This document shows positions 36,463-43,251 of a stretch of 64,000 nucleotides of DNA, in pieces. Where the stretch lies: contig SUZC01000003.1 in the NCBI GenBank assembly GCA_015060165.1, positions 124,001 to 188,000 on the forward strand, read 5' to 3'. Both the position numbers and the translations under genes were made by a program. The first letter of the stretch is position 1. Each line of letters starts with the position of its first letter. This DNA comes from Rikenellaceae bacterium. GTDB taxonomy: Bacteria > Bacteroidota > Bacteroidia > Bacteroidales > Rikenellaceae. The notes below the pieces were generated by a model. That model did no database searches and had not been told where the DNA came from. It saw only the letters and a program-made list of their open reading frames with translations.

Positions 36463-37488
36463 ATGATGCGGAGTTTGATGTTGCTGCTGTTTCTTGCAAT
36501 AGGACATTATGAATCGATGGCCCAAACCACCGAGCGGCATATGATTGCATTCTACAATGTCGAAAATCTATTCGATACCATCGATGACCCCGCCACATTA
36601 GATGAAAGTATGTTGCCACTTGCCGATCGGGAGTGGACAGACGATAGGTATCAACACAAAATCGCATCCGTAGCACGTGTTATTTCCGATATGACTTGCG
36701 ATGGACAATTGCCTGCAATTGTAGGGTTGGCCGAAGTTGAGAATCGCGGAGTGTTGGAGCTGCTGACCTCGCATCCAACCATTAAATCAGCCACATACCA
36801 GATATGCCACTTCGATAGTCCCGATAGTCGAGGTATCGATGTGGCGTTACTCTATCGTCCGGAGCTCTTTATTCCGACCGATGCCCGTACCGTACCTGTC
36901 ACCATTAGCGATATTCCCTATTTCAGCACTCGTGATATTTTGGTTGTACGGGGCAAGTTCTGCGACGAGGATTTTATGTTTGTTGTAGTGCATTGGCCCT
37001 CGCGCATCGGAGGTATGGTCGAGACCGAGCATCTGCGTATGGCTTGCGCTCGAAAGGTCCGTGAAATAACCGACGCAGAGATGTATAAAAACCCTGATTG
37101 CAAAATAGTTATCCTCGGTGATATGAACGACAACCCATTGAATCGCAGCTTAAGAAAGGTTTTGCAGGCGCGGTGTTCACTTCGCAGACTTCGCCCCGAC
37201 GAGTTCTATAATCCATTTGCTCGGAGATTTGGGATAGGCTCATCGCGCTACAACGAGCGGTGGAATCATTTCGACAATATCGTCATCTCGCCCAACCTTG
37301 TGGGAGAGCCATCGTCGGAGTTAAAATTCAACACCGATTCTCCCCGGCGAGCCTCGGTGCGCATTGTTCGTCGCAGCTATATGTTGGAACGAGGCAGATA
37401 CCCTGCACCAACCTATCGGGGTACGACATACGTGGGTGGTGTGAGCGACCATTTGCCTGTCTGTTTGATATTGGAACGGCTCAATTAA
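36463..37488 (+). CDS. Secreted endonuclease/exonuclease/phosphatase family protein
   Basis: The 341-aa product has a signal peptide (LLLFLAIGHYESMAQ) and EEP motifs: AFYNVENLFDT, VGLAEVENRGVLELL (catalytic Glu), VVVHWPSR, ILGDMNDNP (Asp/Asn) and the closing VSDHLPVCL (His). It should cut phosphodiesters, perhaps extracellular DNA, in a metal-dependent way. It is the last gene of the run from tsaB and closely follows the BACON/DUF5689 gene. Confidence 0.9.
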   Translation: MMRSLMLLLFLAIGHYESMAQTTERHMIAFYNVENLFDTIDDPATLDESMLPLADREWTDDRYQHKIASVARVISDMTCDGQLPAIVGLAEVENRGVLELLTSHPTIKSATYQICHFDSPDSRGIDVALLYRPELFIPTDARTVPVTISDIPYFSTRDILVVRGKFCDEDFMFVVVHWPSRIGGMVETEHLRMACARKVREITDAEMYKNPDCKIVILGDMNDNPLNRSLRKVLQARCSLRRLRPDEFYNPFARRFGIGSSRYNERWNHFDNIVISPNLVGEPSSELKFNTDSPRRASVRIVRRSYMLERGRYPAPTYRGTTYVGGVSDHLPVCLILERLN

Positions 37489-37506
37489 TAAGTTGTTGTC
37501 TAAGCA

Positions 37507-37571
37507 AAAGATAGCGATTCCGTCCAAATATAATTCTATATTTGGAATATATTGAAAAAATCGCTATCTTT
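37507..37571. repeat. Nested inverted repeats overlapping GH20 promoter
   Basis: Outer arms AAAGATAGCGATT (37507-37519) and AATCGCTATCTTT (37559-37571) match perfectly over 13 bases. Inner arms CCAAATATA (37524-37532) and TATATTTGG (37537-37545) match over 9 bases. The -33 and -7 promoter boxes of the GH20 gene lie in the two right arms. Confidence 0.9.
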
Positions 37572-37572
37572 G
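37541..37572 (+). promoter_or_regulatory. Promoter of the GH20-GH109 operon
   Basis: TTTG, a 20-base spacer and TATCTTTG closely match the Bacteroidetes consensus and lie 28 bases upstream of the GH20 start. Confidence 0.8.
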
Positions 37573-37599
37573 ACTACTCTAAACATAATTTTGCTGTAA

Positions 37600-39255
37600 A
37601 TGAGCGCCAAAAGAACACTTTTAGCATTTGTTATATCGACAATTTTATTTGCCGCCTGTGGAAAACTTATTCCAACAGATGGCAGAATTGATATTATCCC
37701 ATTGCCTGGCAAAGTAACTTCGAACGAGGGGCACTTTGTGTTGAAATCATCAACCAAAATCATCCCCACTTTCGAGGCTGAAGGTATGCAAAACGCATTG
37801 GCTTTCTGGAATGATGTGATGCTGGATGTGTTGGGTCAGGAGCTTATCGTCGAGCCGGGTGCAAAGTCGCAGTCGGGTAATATAACGATTGTTCAGGATG
37901 GCACTCTCGGAGCAGAGGCTTACCGATTGAAGATTGATAAGAGCGGTATGCAGATTGCAGCCTCGACTGCTGGCGGAGTATTCTATGCCTTCCAGACCCT
38001 GCGTCAAATGTTGCCCACAGCTGCATTCACCGAGGCGGGAGGAAGAATCGAGATCCCAGCGTGCGAGATCGAGGATGCTCCACACTTTGAATATCGTGGT
38101 TTTATGTTCGATATGGGTCGCCACATCTTCTCGGTACAGGAGGTCAAGGATATGATAGATATCCTTGCTATGCACAAAATCAATAAGTTCCACTGGCACT
38201 TAACCGAGGATCAGGGCTGGCGCATCGAAATTAAAAAATACCCCAAACTCACCGAGATAGGCAGTATTCGCAAATCATCGCCAATCGGCAAGAACAAGGG
38301 TCAGGATGGTAAGCCTTATGGCGGTTTCTTCACTCAGGAGGAAGTTCGCGATGTGGTAAAGTATGCCGCCGAGCGATTTATCACAGTTATTCCCGAGATT
38401 GAGATTCCTGGTCATTCGGTAGCCGCATTGGCATCGTATCCCGAGTTAGGTTGTACGGGCGAGCAGTATGAGGTGGCTACTTGGTGGGGTGTCGATGATA
38501 GAGTCATCTGTCCAGGCAAGGAGCTGGCCTTTACATTCTGGGAGGATGTGCTTACCGAGGTTATGGAGCTCTTCCCTTCGGAGTATATCCACATTGGCGG
38601 CGACGAGTGCCCAAAGACCTATTGGAAGAAGTGCCCCGATTGTCAGGCTCGTATGCGTCGTGAGGGCCTGAAGAACGAGGAAGAGTTGCAGGCATACGTT
38701 ACAAAGCGAGTTGAAAAGTTTCTCAACGAGCACGGCCGCAAGATTATCGGTTGGGACGAGATTTTGCAGGGTGGCGTAACAAAGAGCGCAACGGTGATGG
38801 CGTGGCGTGGTCCGCAGTACGGAATTGAGGCAGCGAAGTTGGGCAACCACGTGATTATGTCGCCCAAGACAAACTGCTATTTGGATTACTACCAGAGCCG
38901 CGATGTCAAGAACGAACCATTCTCAATCGGAGGATATGTTCCTGTTGAACAAGCCTATGCGCTCGACCCATATAAGGAGTTGAACAGCGAGGAGCAGAAG
39001 TATGTTCTGGGAGTGCAGGGTAACCTCTGGACCGAGTATATCTCGAAATACGACCACGCAATGTATATGACTTTGCCTCGTATGAGTGCCATTGCCGAGG
39101 TAGGCTGGAGCTATCCAAATAAGAACTACGAATCGTTCTTGGAGCGTCTGCCACATTTGTCTGATCTGTTCGATGTATATGGCTACAATTACGCCAAGCA
39201 CGTCTTGCCAGAGAAGCAGAACCCGGTGGCAGAAGCTGATGCCGAGCAGAAATAG
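37600..39255 (+). CDS. Beta-N-acetylhexosaminidase, GH20
   Basis: This 551-aa protein has a lipoprotein-like leader (LFAACG), a GH20b domain (IIPLPGKVTSNEGHFVLKSSTKI), and the GH20 barrel: YRGFMFDMGRHIFSVQEVKDMIDILAMHKINKFHWHLTEDQGWRIEI, and the catalytic Asp-Glu pair in HIGGDECPK near residue 330. It removes terminal GlcNAc or GalNAc by substrate-assisted catalysis. With the downstream GH109 gene it suggests host-glycan or mucin use. Confidence 0.96.
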   Translation: MSAKRTLLAFVISTILFAACGKLIPTDGRIDIIPLPGKVTSNEGHFVLKSSTKIIPTFEAEGMQNALAFWNDVMLDVLGQELIVEPGAKSQSGNITIVQDGTLGAEAYRLKIDKSGMQIAASTAGGVFYAFQTLRQMLPTAAFTEAGGRIEIPACEIEDAPHFEYRGFMFDMGRHIFSVQEVKDMIDILAMHKINKFHWHLTEDQGWRIEIKKYPKLTEIGSIRKSSPIGKNKGQDGKPYGGFFTQEEVRDVVKYAAERFITVIPEIEIPGHSVAALASYPELGCTGEQYEVATWWGVDDRVICPGKELAFTFWEDVLTEVMELFPSEYIHIGGDECPKTYWKKCPDCQARMRREGLKNEEELQAYVTKRVEKFLNEHGRKIIGWDEILQGGVTKSATVMAWRGPQYGIEAAKLGNHVIMSPKTNCYLDYYQSRDVKNEPFSIGGYVPVEQAYALDPYKELNSEEQKYVLGVQGNLWTEYISKYDHAMYMTLPRMSAIAEVGWSYPNKNYESFLERLPHLSDLFDVYGYNYAKHVLPEKQNPVAEADAEQK

Positions 39256-39314
39256 AGCCTAAGGTCCAACACGACAAAGAGTGAAACAAAATTATTACTA
39301 AACCAAATAAAATT

Positions 39315-40733
39315 ATGAAATTAAATCGTCTATTTATCTTATGCGCAGCACTTGTTTGCGGCGTAATGTTGCAGAACTGCTGCTGCAACGAGTCACCTAT
39401 CGCAGGTGAGAACTACAAGTTCGAGAATGGAATGATCGTATTCGACGAGCCTCAGCGTGCTGCTGGTCAGGAGTCAATGCTTGCATTTGCAGCCGATCCT
39501 ATCCCCGTAGTTCGTGTAGGTTTCATCGGTTTGGGTATGCGTGGTCCGGGTGCTGTTGACCGCTACACTCACCTCGAGGGCGTTGAGATCAAGGGTTTCT
39601 GCGATTTGGAGCAGAAGAATGTTGACAAGTGCCAGTCAATTCTGGAGCGTGCAGGTCTTCCTAAGGCTGATACATACGTAGGTCCCGAGGCTTACAAGCA
39701 GCTTTGCGAGCGTGAGGATATTGACCTCATCTACATTGCAACAGATTGGTTGAATCACGTACCTTTGGCAGTATATGCAATGGAGCACGGCAAGCACGTA
39801 GCTATCGAGGTTCCTGCTGCTACATCGGTTGAGGAGTGCTGGCAGTTGGTTGACACTTCAGAGCGCACTCGCCGCCACTGTATGATGTTGGAGAACTGCG
39901 TTTACGACTTCTTTGAGCTCACTTGCCTCAATATGGCACAACAGGGTGTATTCGGTGAGATTCTCCACGCTGAGGGTGCTTATATCCACAACCTTGCTCC
40001 ATTCTGGGACGACTATCACCACAACTGGCGTTTGGACTTCAACCAGAAGCACCGTGGCGATGTTTACGCAACTCACGGCTTCGGTCCCGTATGCCAGGCT
40101 CTGAATATCCACCGCGGTAACCGCTTGACTTACCTCGTATGTATGGATACTAAGTCGGTTGCAGGTTTGGCAAAGGCTAAGGAGAAGATGGGTGTATCGG
40201 AGTTTGCTAATGGCGACCACACCAATACTTTGATTAAGACTGAGTTGGGTCAGACCATCGAGTTGCAGCACAACGTTTACACTCCACGTCCTTATAACCG
40301 TTTGTATCAGCTCACAGGTACTAAGGGTTTTGCTAACAAATACCCCATCAACGGTTTCACATTCACCGAGGGTCAGCTCAAGGAGGGTATCGTTCCTGAG
40401 GGTCAGAAGCTCAACGAGCACGGCTTCGCATCACAGGAGATTATGGCAGCTGCTATGCAGGCTTACAAGCACCCTATCCACCAGGAGATAGAGGAGAAGG
40501 CTAAGAAGGTAGGTGGTCACGGCGGTATGGACTTCGTGATGGACTATCGTATGGTTTACTGCTTGCAGAATGGTCTTCCTTTGGATCAGGATGTTTACGA
40601 TGCAGCTGAGTGGTCTTGCATTGGCGAGTTGTCAGCAGTATCTGCAAAGCACAACAGTATGCCTGTTGCAGTTCCCGACTTTACTCGCGGTGAGTGGAAT
40701 AAGCTCAAGGGCTTGAAGTTCCACACTAAGTAA
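39315..40733 (+). CDS. GH109-type alpha-N-acetylgalactosaminidase (Gfo/Idh/MocA fold)
   Basis: The 472-aa exported protein carries a Rossmann motif VGFIGLGMRGPGAVDRY, AIEVPAATSVEECWQLVD, the family segment MLENCVYDFFELTCLNMAQQGVFGEI, RHGD-type HRGDVYATHGFGPVCQ and C-terminal GGHGGMDFVMDYRM. These are the marks of NAD-dependent GH109 enzymes that cleave alpha-linked GalNAc by a redox/elimination route. The N-terminus is a lipoprotein-like leader with a CCC cluster (LQNCCC). It is 59 bases after the GH20 gene in one operon and ends at a terminator. Confidence 0.92.
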   Translation: MKLNRLFILCAALVCGVMLQNCCCNESPIAGENYKFENGMIVFDEPQRAAGQESMLAFAADPIPVVRVGFIGLGMRGPGAVDRYTHLEGVEIKGFCDLEQKNVDKCQSILERAGLPKADTYVGPEAYKQLCEREDIDLIYIATDWLNHVPLAVYAMEHGKHVAIEVPAATSVEECWQLVDTSERTRRHCMMLENCVYDFFELTCLNMAQQGVFGEILHAEGAYIHNLAPFWDDYHHNWRLDFNQKHRGDVYATHGFGPVCQALNIHRGNRLTYLVCMDTKSVAGLAKAKEKMGVSEFANGDHTNTLIKTELGQTIELQHNVYTPRPYNRLYQLTGTKGFANKYPINGFTFTEGQLKEGIVPEGQKLNEHGFASQEIMAAAMQAYKHPIHQEIEEKAKKVGGHGGMDFVMDYRMVYCLQNGLPLDQDVYDAAEWSCIGELSAVSAKHNSMPVAVPDFTRGEWNKLKGLKFHTK

Positions 40734-40783
40734 TTTTCGAAGTGAAGGAATCGACCTTCAGCAAATGGAGGCGATAGATATAG

Positions 40784-40812
40784 ACCGAGGCGGATATCCG
40801 TCTCGGTTTTTT
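40784..40812 (+). terminator. Terminator of the GH20-GH109 operon
   Basis: ACCGAG and CTCGGT enclose an inner GGATATCC palindrome, followed by six T. Confidence 0.85.
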
Positions 40813-40843
40813 GTTGATTTTTTGACAATTAGGCTACTTTTTG

Positions 40844-40874
40844 TTTGAGATATTGAAAATAAATCTTATTTTTG
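40844..40874 (+). promoter_or_regulatory. Promoter of the 6S-like RNA
   Basis: TTTG, exactly 19 bases and TATTTTTG fit the Bacteroidetes consensus fully. No start codon for a family-like protein follows within 700 bases. Confidence 0.8.
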
Positions 40875-40880
40875 TTGTCA

Positions 40881-41080
40881 CGTTGTGGAATACACAACCT
40901 TTATAGATGGCATTTAGACTATTGCGTTCACGGTAAAACGACCAAAATTATACTACGGACAAGCAATAGGCACATTAAATGCTCACGCCCTATATGGCGT
41001 GGGTCGTGCTTATGTTCGTATAGGTGCTTGGTCGTACCTCCGTGAATAGGCTATACCCACGTTTCTTTATTTATGGTGGG
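40881..41080 (+). ncRNA. Structured RNA, 6S RNA-like candidate
   Basis: A long rod-like fold is visible: TTCACGG (40927-40933) with CCGTGAA (41040-41046), ACGACCA (40938-40944) with TGGTCGT (41029-41035), ACAAGCA (40959-40965) with TGCTTATGT (41007-41015, one bulged A), and an apical CACGCC/GGCGTG stem (40984-41001). A full promoter lies just upstream, and no credible protein is encoded. The single interrupted hairpin of about 200 nt resembles 6S RNA, which sequesters RNA polymerase. Ends are approximate and the 6S label rests on shape only. Confidence 0.5.
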
Positions 41081-41375
41081 CTGCCAATCGAAATATGTTT
41101 TACCTATTTACCCTACAGAGAGATGATTCTTGTTGTATTGTTGATTCTATTGGCCCTATTGTTGTCCCCTCCTTGCGCCTAAGGCCGAGCCAGAGAGAAC
41201 AAACTACTCGTCAGGAATCACTACGCAATCAGCAGAACCTCTTTTCGCCCTCACCTCCATATCCAATCTCCCACGCTTTACTCCCCTCCCCCTAAAAAAT
41301 GCAATCTGAGGGCTTAAAACGTCGCGAATCATAAAAAAAATTGCAGAAAGCCATACAACGTTAGATATTTATGCT
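41081..41375 (+). other. Spacer between RNA candidate and trp leader
   Basis: About 295 bases of mixed sequence with no supported gene; short ORFs here lack family features. Confidence 0.45.
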
Positions 41376-41383
41376 TATATTTG
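41376..41383 (+). promoter_or_regulatory. -7 box of the trp leader transcript
   Basis: TATATTTG matches TANNTTTG, 9 bases before the leader peptide ATG. A -33 box at standard spacing is not evident. Confidence 0.5.
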
Positions 41384-41392
41384 CATTAGATA

Positions 41393-41464
41393 ATGCATAA
41401 CAACGTGAGAAACAGTATACATAATTTGTTGTGGTGGCGTTCATTGGAGATAAAAGAACAATGA
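41393..41464 (+). CDS. Trp leader peptide (23 aa)
   Basis: ATG 41393 to TGA 41462-41464 encodes a 23-residue peptide containing NLLWWRS, with two adjacent Trp codons (TGG TGG at 41432-41437) about 14 codons in. It overlaps strand 1 and most of strand 2 of the attenuator. Ribosome stalling at the Trp codons when charged tRNA-Trp is scarce would free strand 2 to pair with strand 3. Confidence 0.85.
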   Translation: MHNNVRNSIHNLLWWRSLEIKEQ

Positions 41465-41544
41465 CGTAGCTACTGTGTGTATGCATATTAGGAATTCAGT
41501 AAGAGTGATGATGCCATTGTTCAGAGTCGAACGATGGTTTTTTT
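41438..41544 (+). promoter_or_regulatory. Tryptophan transcription attenuator
   Basis: Four strands can be traced. Strand 1 CGTTCATTG (41438-41446) pairs with strand 2 CAATGACG (41459-41466). Strand 2 GAACAATG (41456-41463) pairs with strand 3 CATTGTTC (41515-41522) as antiterminator. Strand 3 CCATTGTTC (41514-41522) pairs with strand 4 GAACGATGG (41529-41537), followed by seven T, as terminator. This is the textbook trp layout and fits the Bacteroid-trp RNA class known from upstream of Bacteroidetes trp genes (from memory). Confidence 0.88.
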
Positions 41545-41602
41545 ATTGCTTAGAGTGCTGAACGGTGGAAAGTGTAAATAGTAAATTAAATATAGTAAGG
41601 TT

Positions 41603-42967
41603 ATGAAAACAAAGAAATTTGTATTGTCGGAGAGCCAGATGCCAACGGCGTGGTATAACATTGTGGCCGATATGCCCAACAAACCACTGCCTTGCCTCGA
41701 CCCAGTAACGAAGCAACCCGCAACGTTCGAATCGATGAGCCGCCTACTCGGCGAGGAACTTGTGCGTCAGGAGCTCTCTCAGGAGCGTTACATCGAGATT
41801 CCCGAACAAGTCCAAGACCTTTATAAGATATGGCGTCCTACACCCGTTGTGCGTGCCTACAATTTGGAGCGTATGCTCGACACCCCCGCCAAGATCTATT
41901 TCAAGAACGAGGGCACATCGCCCGCAGGCTCGCACAAGCCCAATACCGCCATTCCACAGGCATACTACAACGCCAAGCAAGGCATCAAGTTCCTTGCGAC
42001 CGAGACCGGTGGCGGCCAGTGGGGCAGCGCAATGGCTTTGGCTTGCCAATACTTCAATATCGACTTGCGCGTATATATGGTGCGTATCAGTTGCGAGCAG
42101 AAGCCATATCGCCGATTGCTGATGAATGCGTGGGGTGCGAATGTTATCCCCTCACCGAGCAACTCGACCCGCTATGGCCGCAAGGTGCTGGCCGAGGATC
42201 CTACCTGTTCGGGTAATCTGGGAATAGCCATTTCGGAGGCTGTCGAGAGCGCATTGGAGCACGGCGATAACACTCGCTACTGCTTGGGTAGTGTGATGAA
42301 CCACGTCTTGCTGCACCAGACCATCATCGGCGAGGAGGCATTGCGTCAGATGGAGATGGCGGGCGACGACCCCGACATTGTAATCGGTTGCTTCGGTGGT
42401 GGCTCAAACTTTGCAGGTATCGGTTTCCCATTCATCCGCCGCAACATCTGCGAGGGCAAGAAGACCCGTGTGGTGGCTGTCGAGCCTGCCTCTTGTCCCA
42501 AACTTACTCGTGGTGAGTTCCAGTACGACTATGGCGATACGGCAGGTATGACCCCGATGATGCCTATGTTCACGCTCGGCCACTCGTTCCAGCCCTCGGA
42601 TATCCACGCCGGAGGTCTGCGTTACCACGGTGCCGGCCCAATCGTGAGCCAGCTCTATAAGGATGGCCTGATGGAGGCGCAGTCGGTGGCTCAGTTGGAG
42701 ACCTTCTCGGCAGGTATGCTCTTCGCCAATAGCGAGGGCATCATCCCTGCACCCGAGTCGTGCCACGCCATTGCTGTGGCTGTCCGCGAGGCCAAGAAGG
42801 CTAAGGAGGAGGGCAAGGAGAAGACCATCTTGTTCAACCTCTCGGGTAACGGAATGATCGACCTCTACGCCTACGAGCAGTACTTCGCCAATAAACTTGT
42901 CGACCACGAGGTCTCTGAGGCCGAAATTCGCCGCGCGGTTGACGCATTGGATAAGATTATCAAGTAG
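41603..42967 (+). CDS. TrpB-like PLP enzyme (TrpB2 type tryptophan synthase beta)
   Basis: The 454-aa protein is longer than classical TrpB (about 390-400) and has the TrpB2-type opening ESQMPTAWYNIVADMP and RPTPVVRAYNLERMLDTPAKIYFKNEGTSPAGSHKPNTA, with the PLP lysine in GSHKPNTA and the phosphate-binding glycines in CFGGGSNFAG. It should join indole and serine to give Trp. It stands alone, without trpA or other trp genes here, yet is controlled by a Trp attenuator, which supports a real biosynthetic or indole-salvage role. Confidence 0.92.
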   Translation: MKTKKFVLSESQMPTAWYNIVADMPNKPLPCLDPVTKQPATFESMSRLLGEELVRQELSQERYIEIPEQVQDLYKIWRPTPVVRAYNLERMLDTPAKIYFKNEGTSPAGSHKPNTAIPQAYYNAKQGIKFLATETGGGQWGSAMALACQYFNIDLRVYMVRISCEQKPYRRLLMNAWGANVIPSPSNSTRYGRKVLAEDPTCSGNLGIAISEAVESALEHGDNTRYCLGSVMNHVLLHQTIIGEEALRQMEMAGDDPDIVIGCFGGGSNFAGIGFPFIRRNICEGKKTRVVAVEPASCPKLTRGEFQYDYGDTAGMTPMMPMFTLGHSFQPSDIHAGGLRYHGAGPIVSQLYKDGLMEAQSVAQLETFSAGMLFANSEGIIPAPESCHAIAVAVREAKKAKEEGKEKTILFNLSGNGMIDLYAYEQYFANKLVDHEVSEAEIRRAVDALDKIIK

Positions 42968-42999
42968 GAATCGCAATCGCTCATAACGCATAAAACCAA

Positions 43000-43030
43000 G
43001 GGCTCCCGAGATCTCTCAAGAGCCCTTTTT
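43000..43030 (+). terminator. Terminator of the trpB-like gene
   Basis: GGGCTC and GAGCCC pair around a loop holding CGAGA/TCTC-type inner pairing, followed by five T. Confidence 0.8.
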
Positions 43031-43040
43031 CTGTGCCCAG

Positions 43041-43070
43041 AAAAAAAATCCTCGCAGGGGCGCTGCGAGG
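43041..43070 (-). terminator. Terminator of fimbrial locus B (second)
   Basis: On the minus strand CCTCGCA pairs with TGCGAGG and is followed by A-free T8. It lies at the place of the 22872-22902 terminator of locus A but has different stem bases, so the homology ends here. Confidence 0.8.
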
Positions 43071-43072
43071 AA

Positions 43073-43243
43073 GGAATAAAATTGGGATTTCAGATTAGGC
43101 GTAAACTTGTTTACGCTTGGCTTCGACACTACCTGCGCTGCAAAGTGCAGAGCCCAGGCTCCCAGGCGTGTCATATCGGTTTTCGGGAGCGCACGGCCCC
43201 CAAAACAAGCCTGCCCCTCAGAGCAGGCCTGTAAAAGAGTTTT
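43073..43243 (-). repeat. Inverted homology tract 3, copy B
   Basis: Minus-strand match to 22697-22869 with a short divergent patch. It ends 9 bases before the stop codon end of the 704-aa gene. Confidence 0.93.
43202..43228 (-). terminator. Terminator of fimbrial locus B (first)
   Basis: Minus strand GCCTGCTC and GGGCAGGC pair around TGAG, followed by TTGTTTTG, as in locus A. Confidence 0.7.
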
Positions 43244-43251
43244 CGGATTAA

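Noticed and set aside
41095..41295. 66-codon open frame between the RNA candidate and trp leader
   Set aside because: No family features or leader, and composition is like the surrounding spacer.
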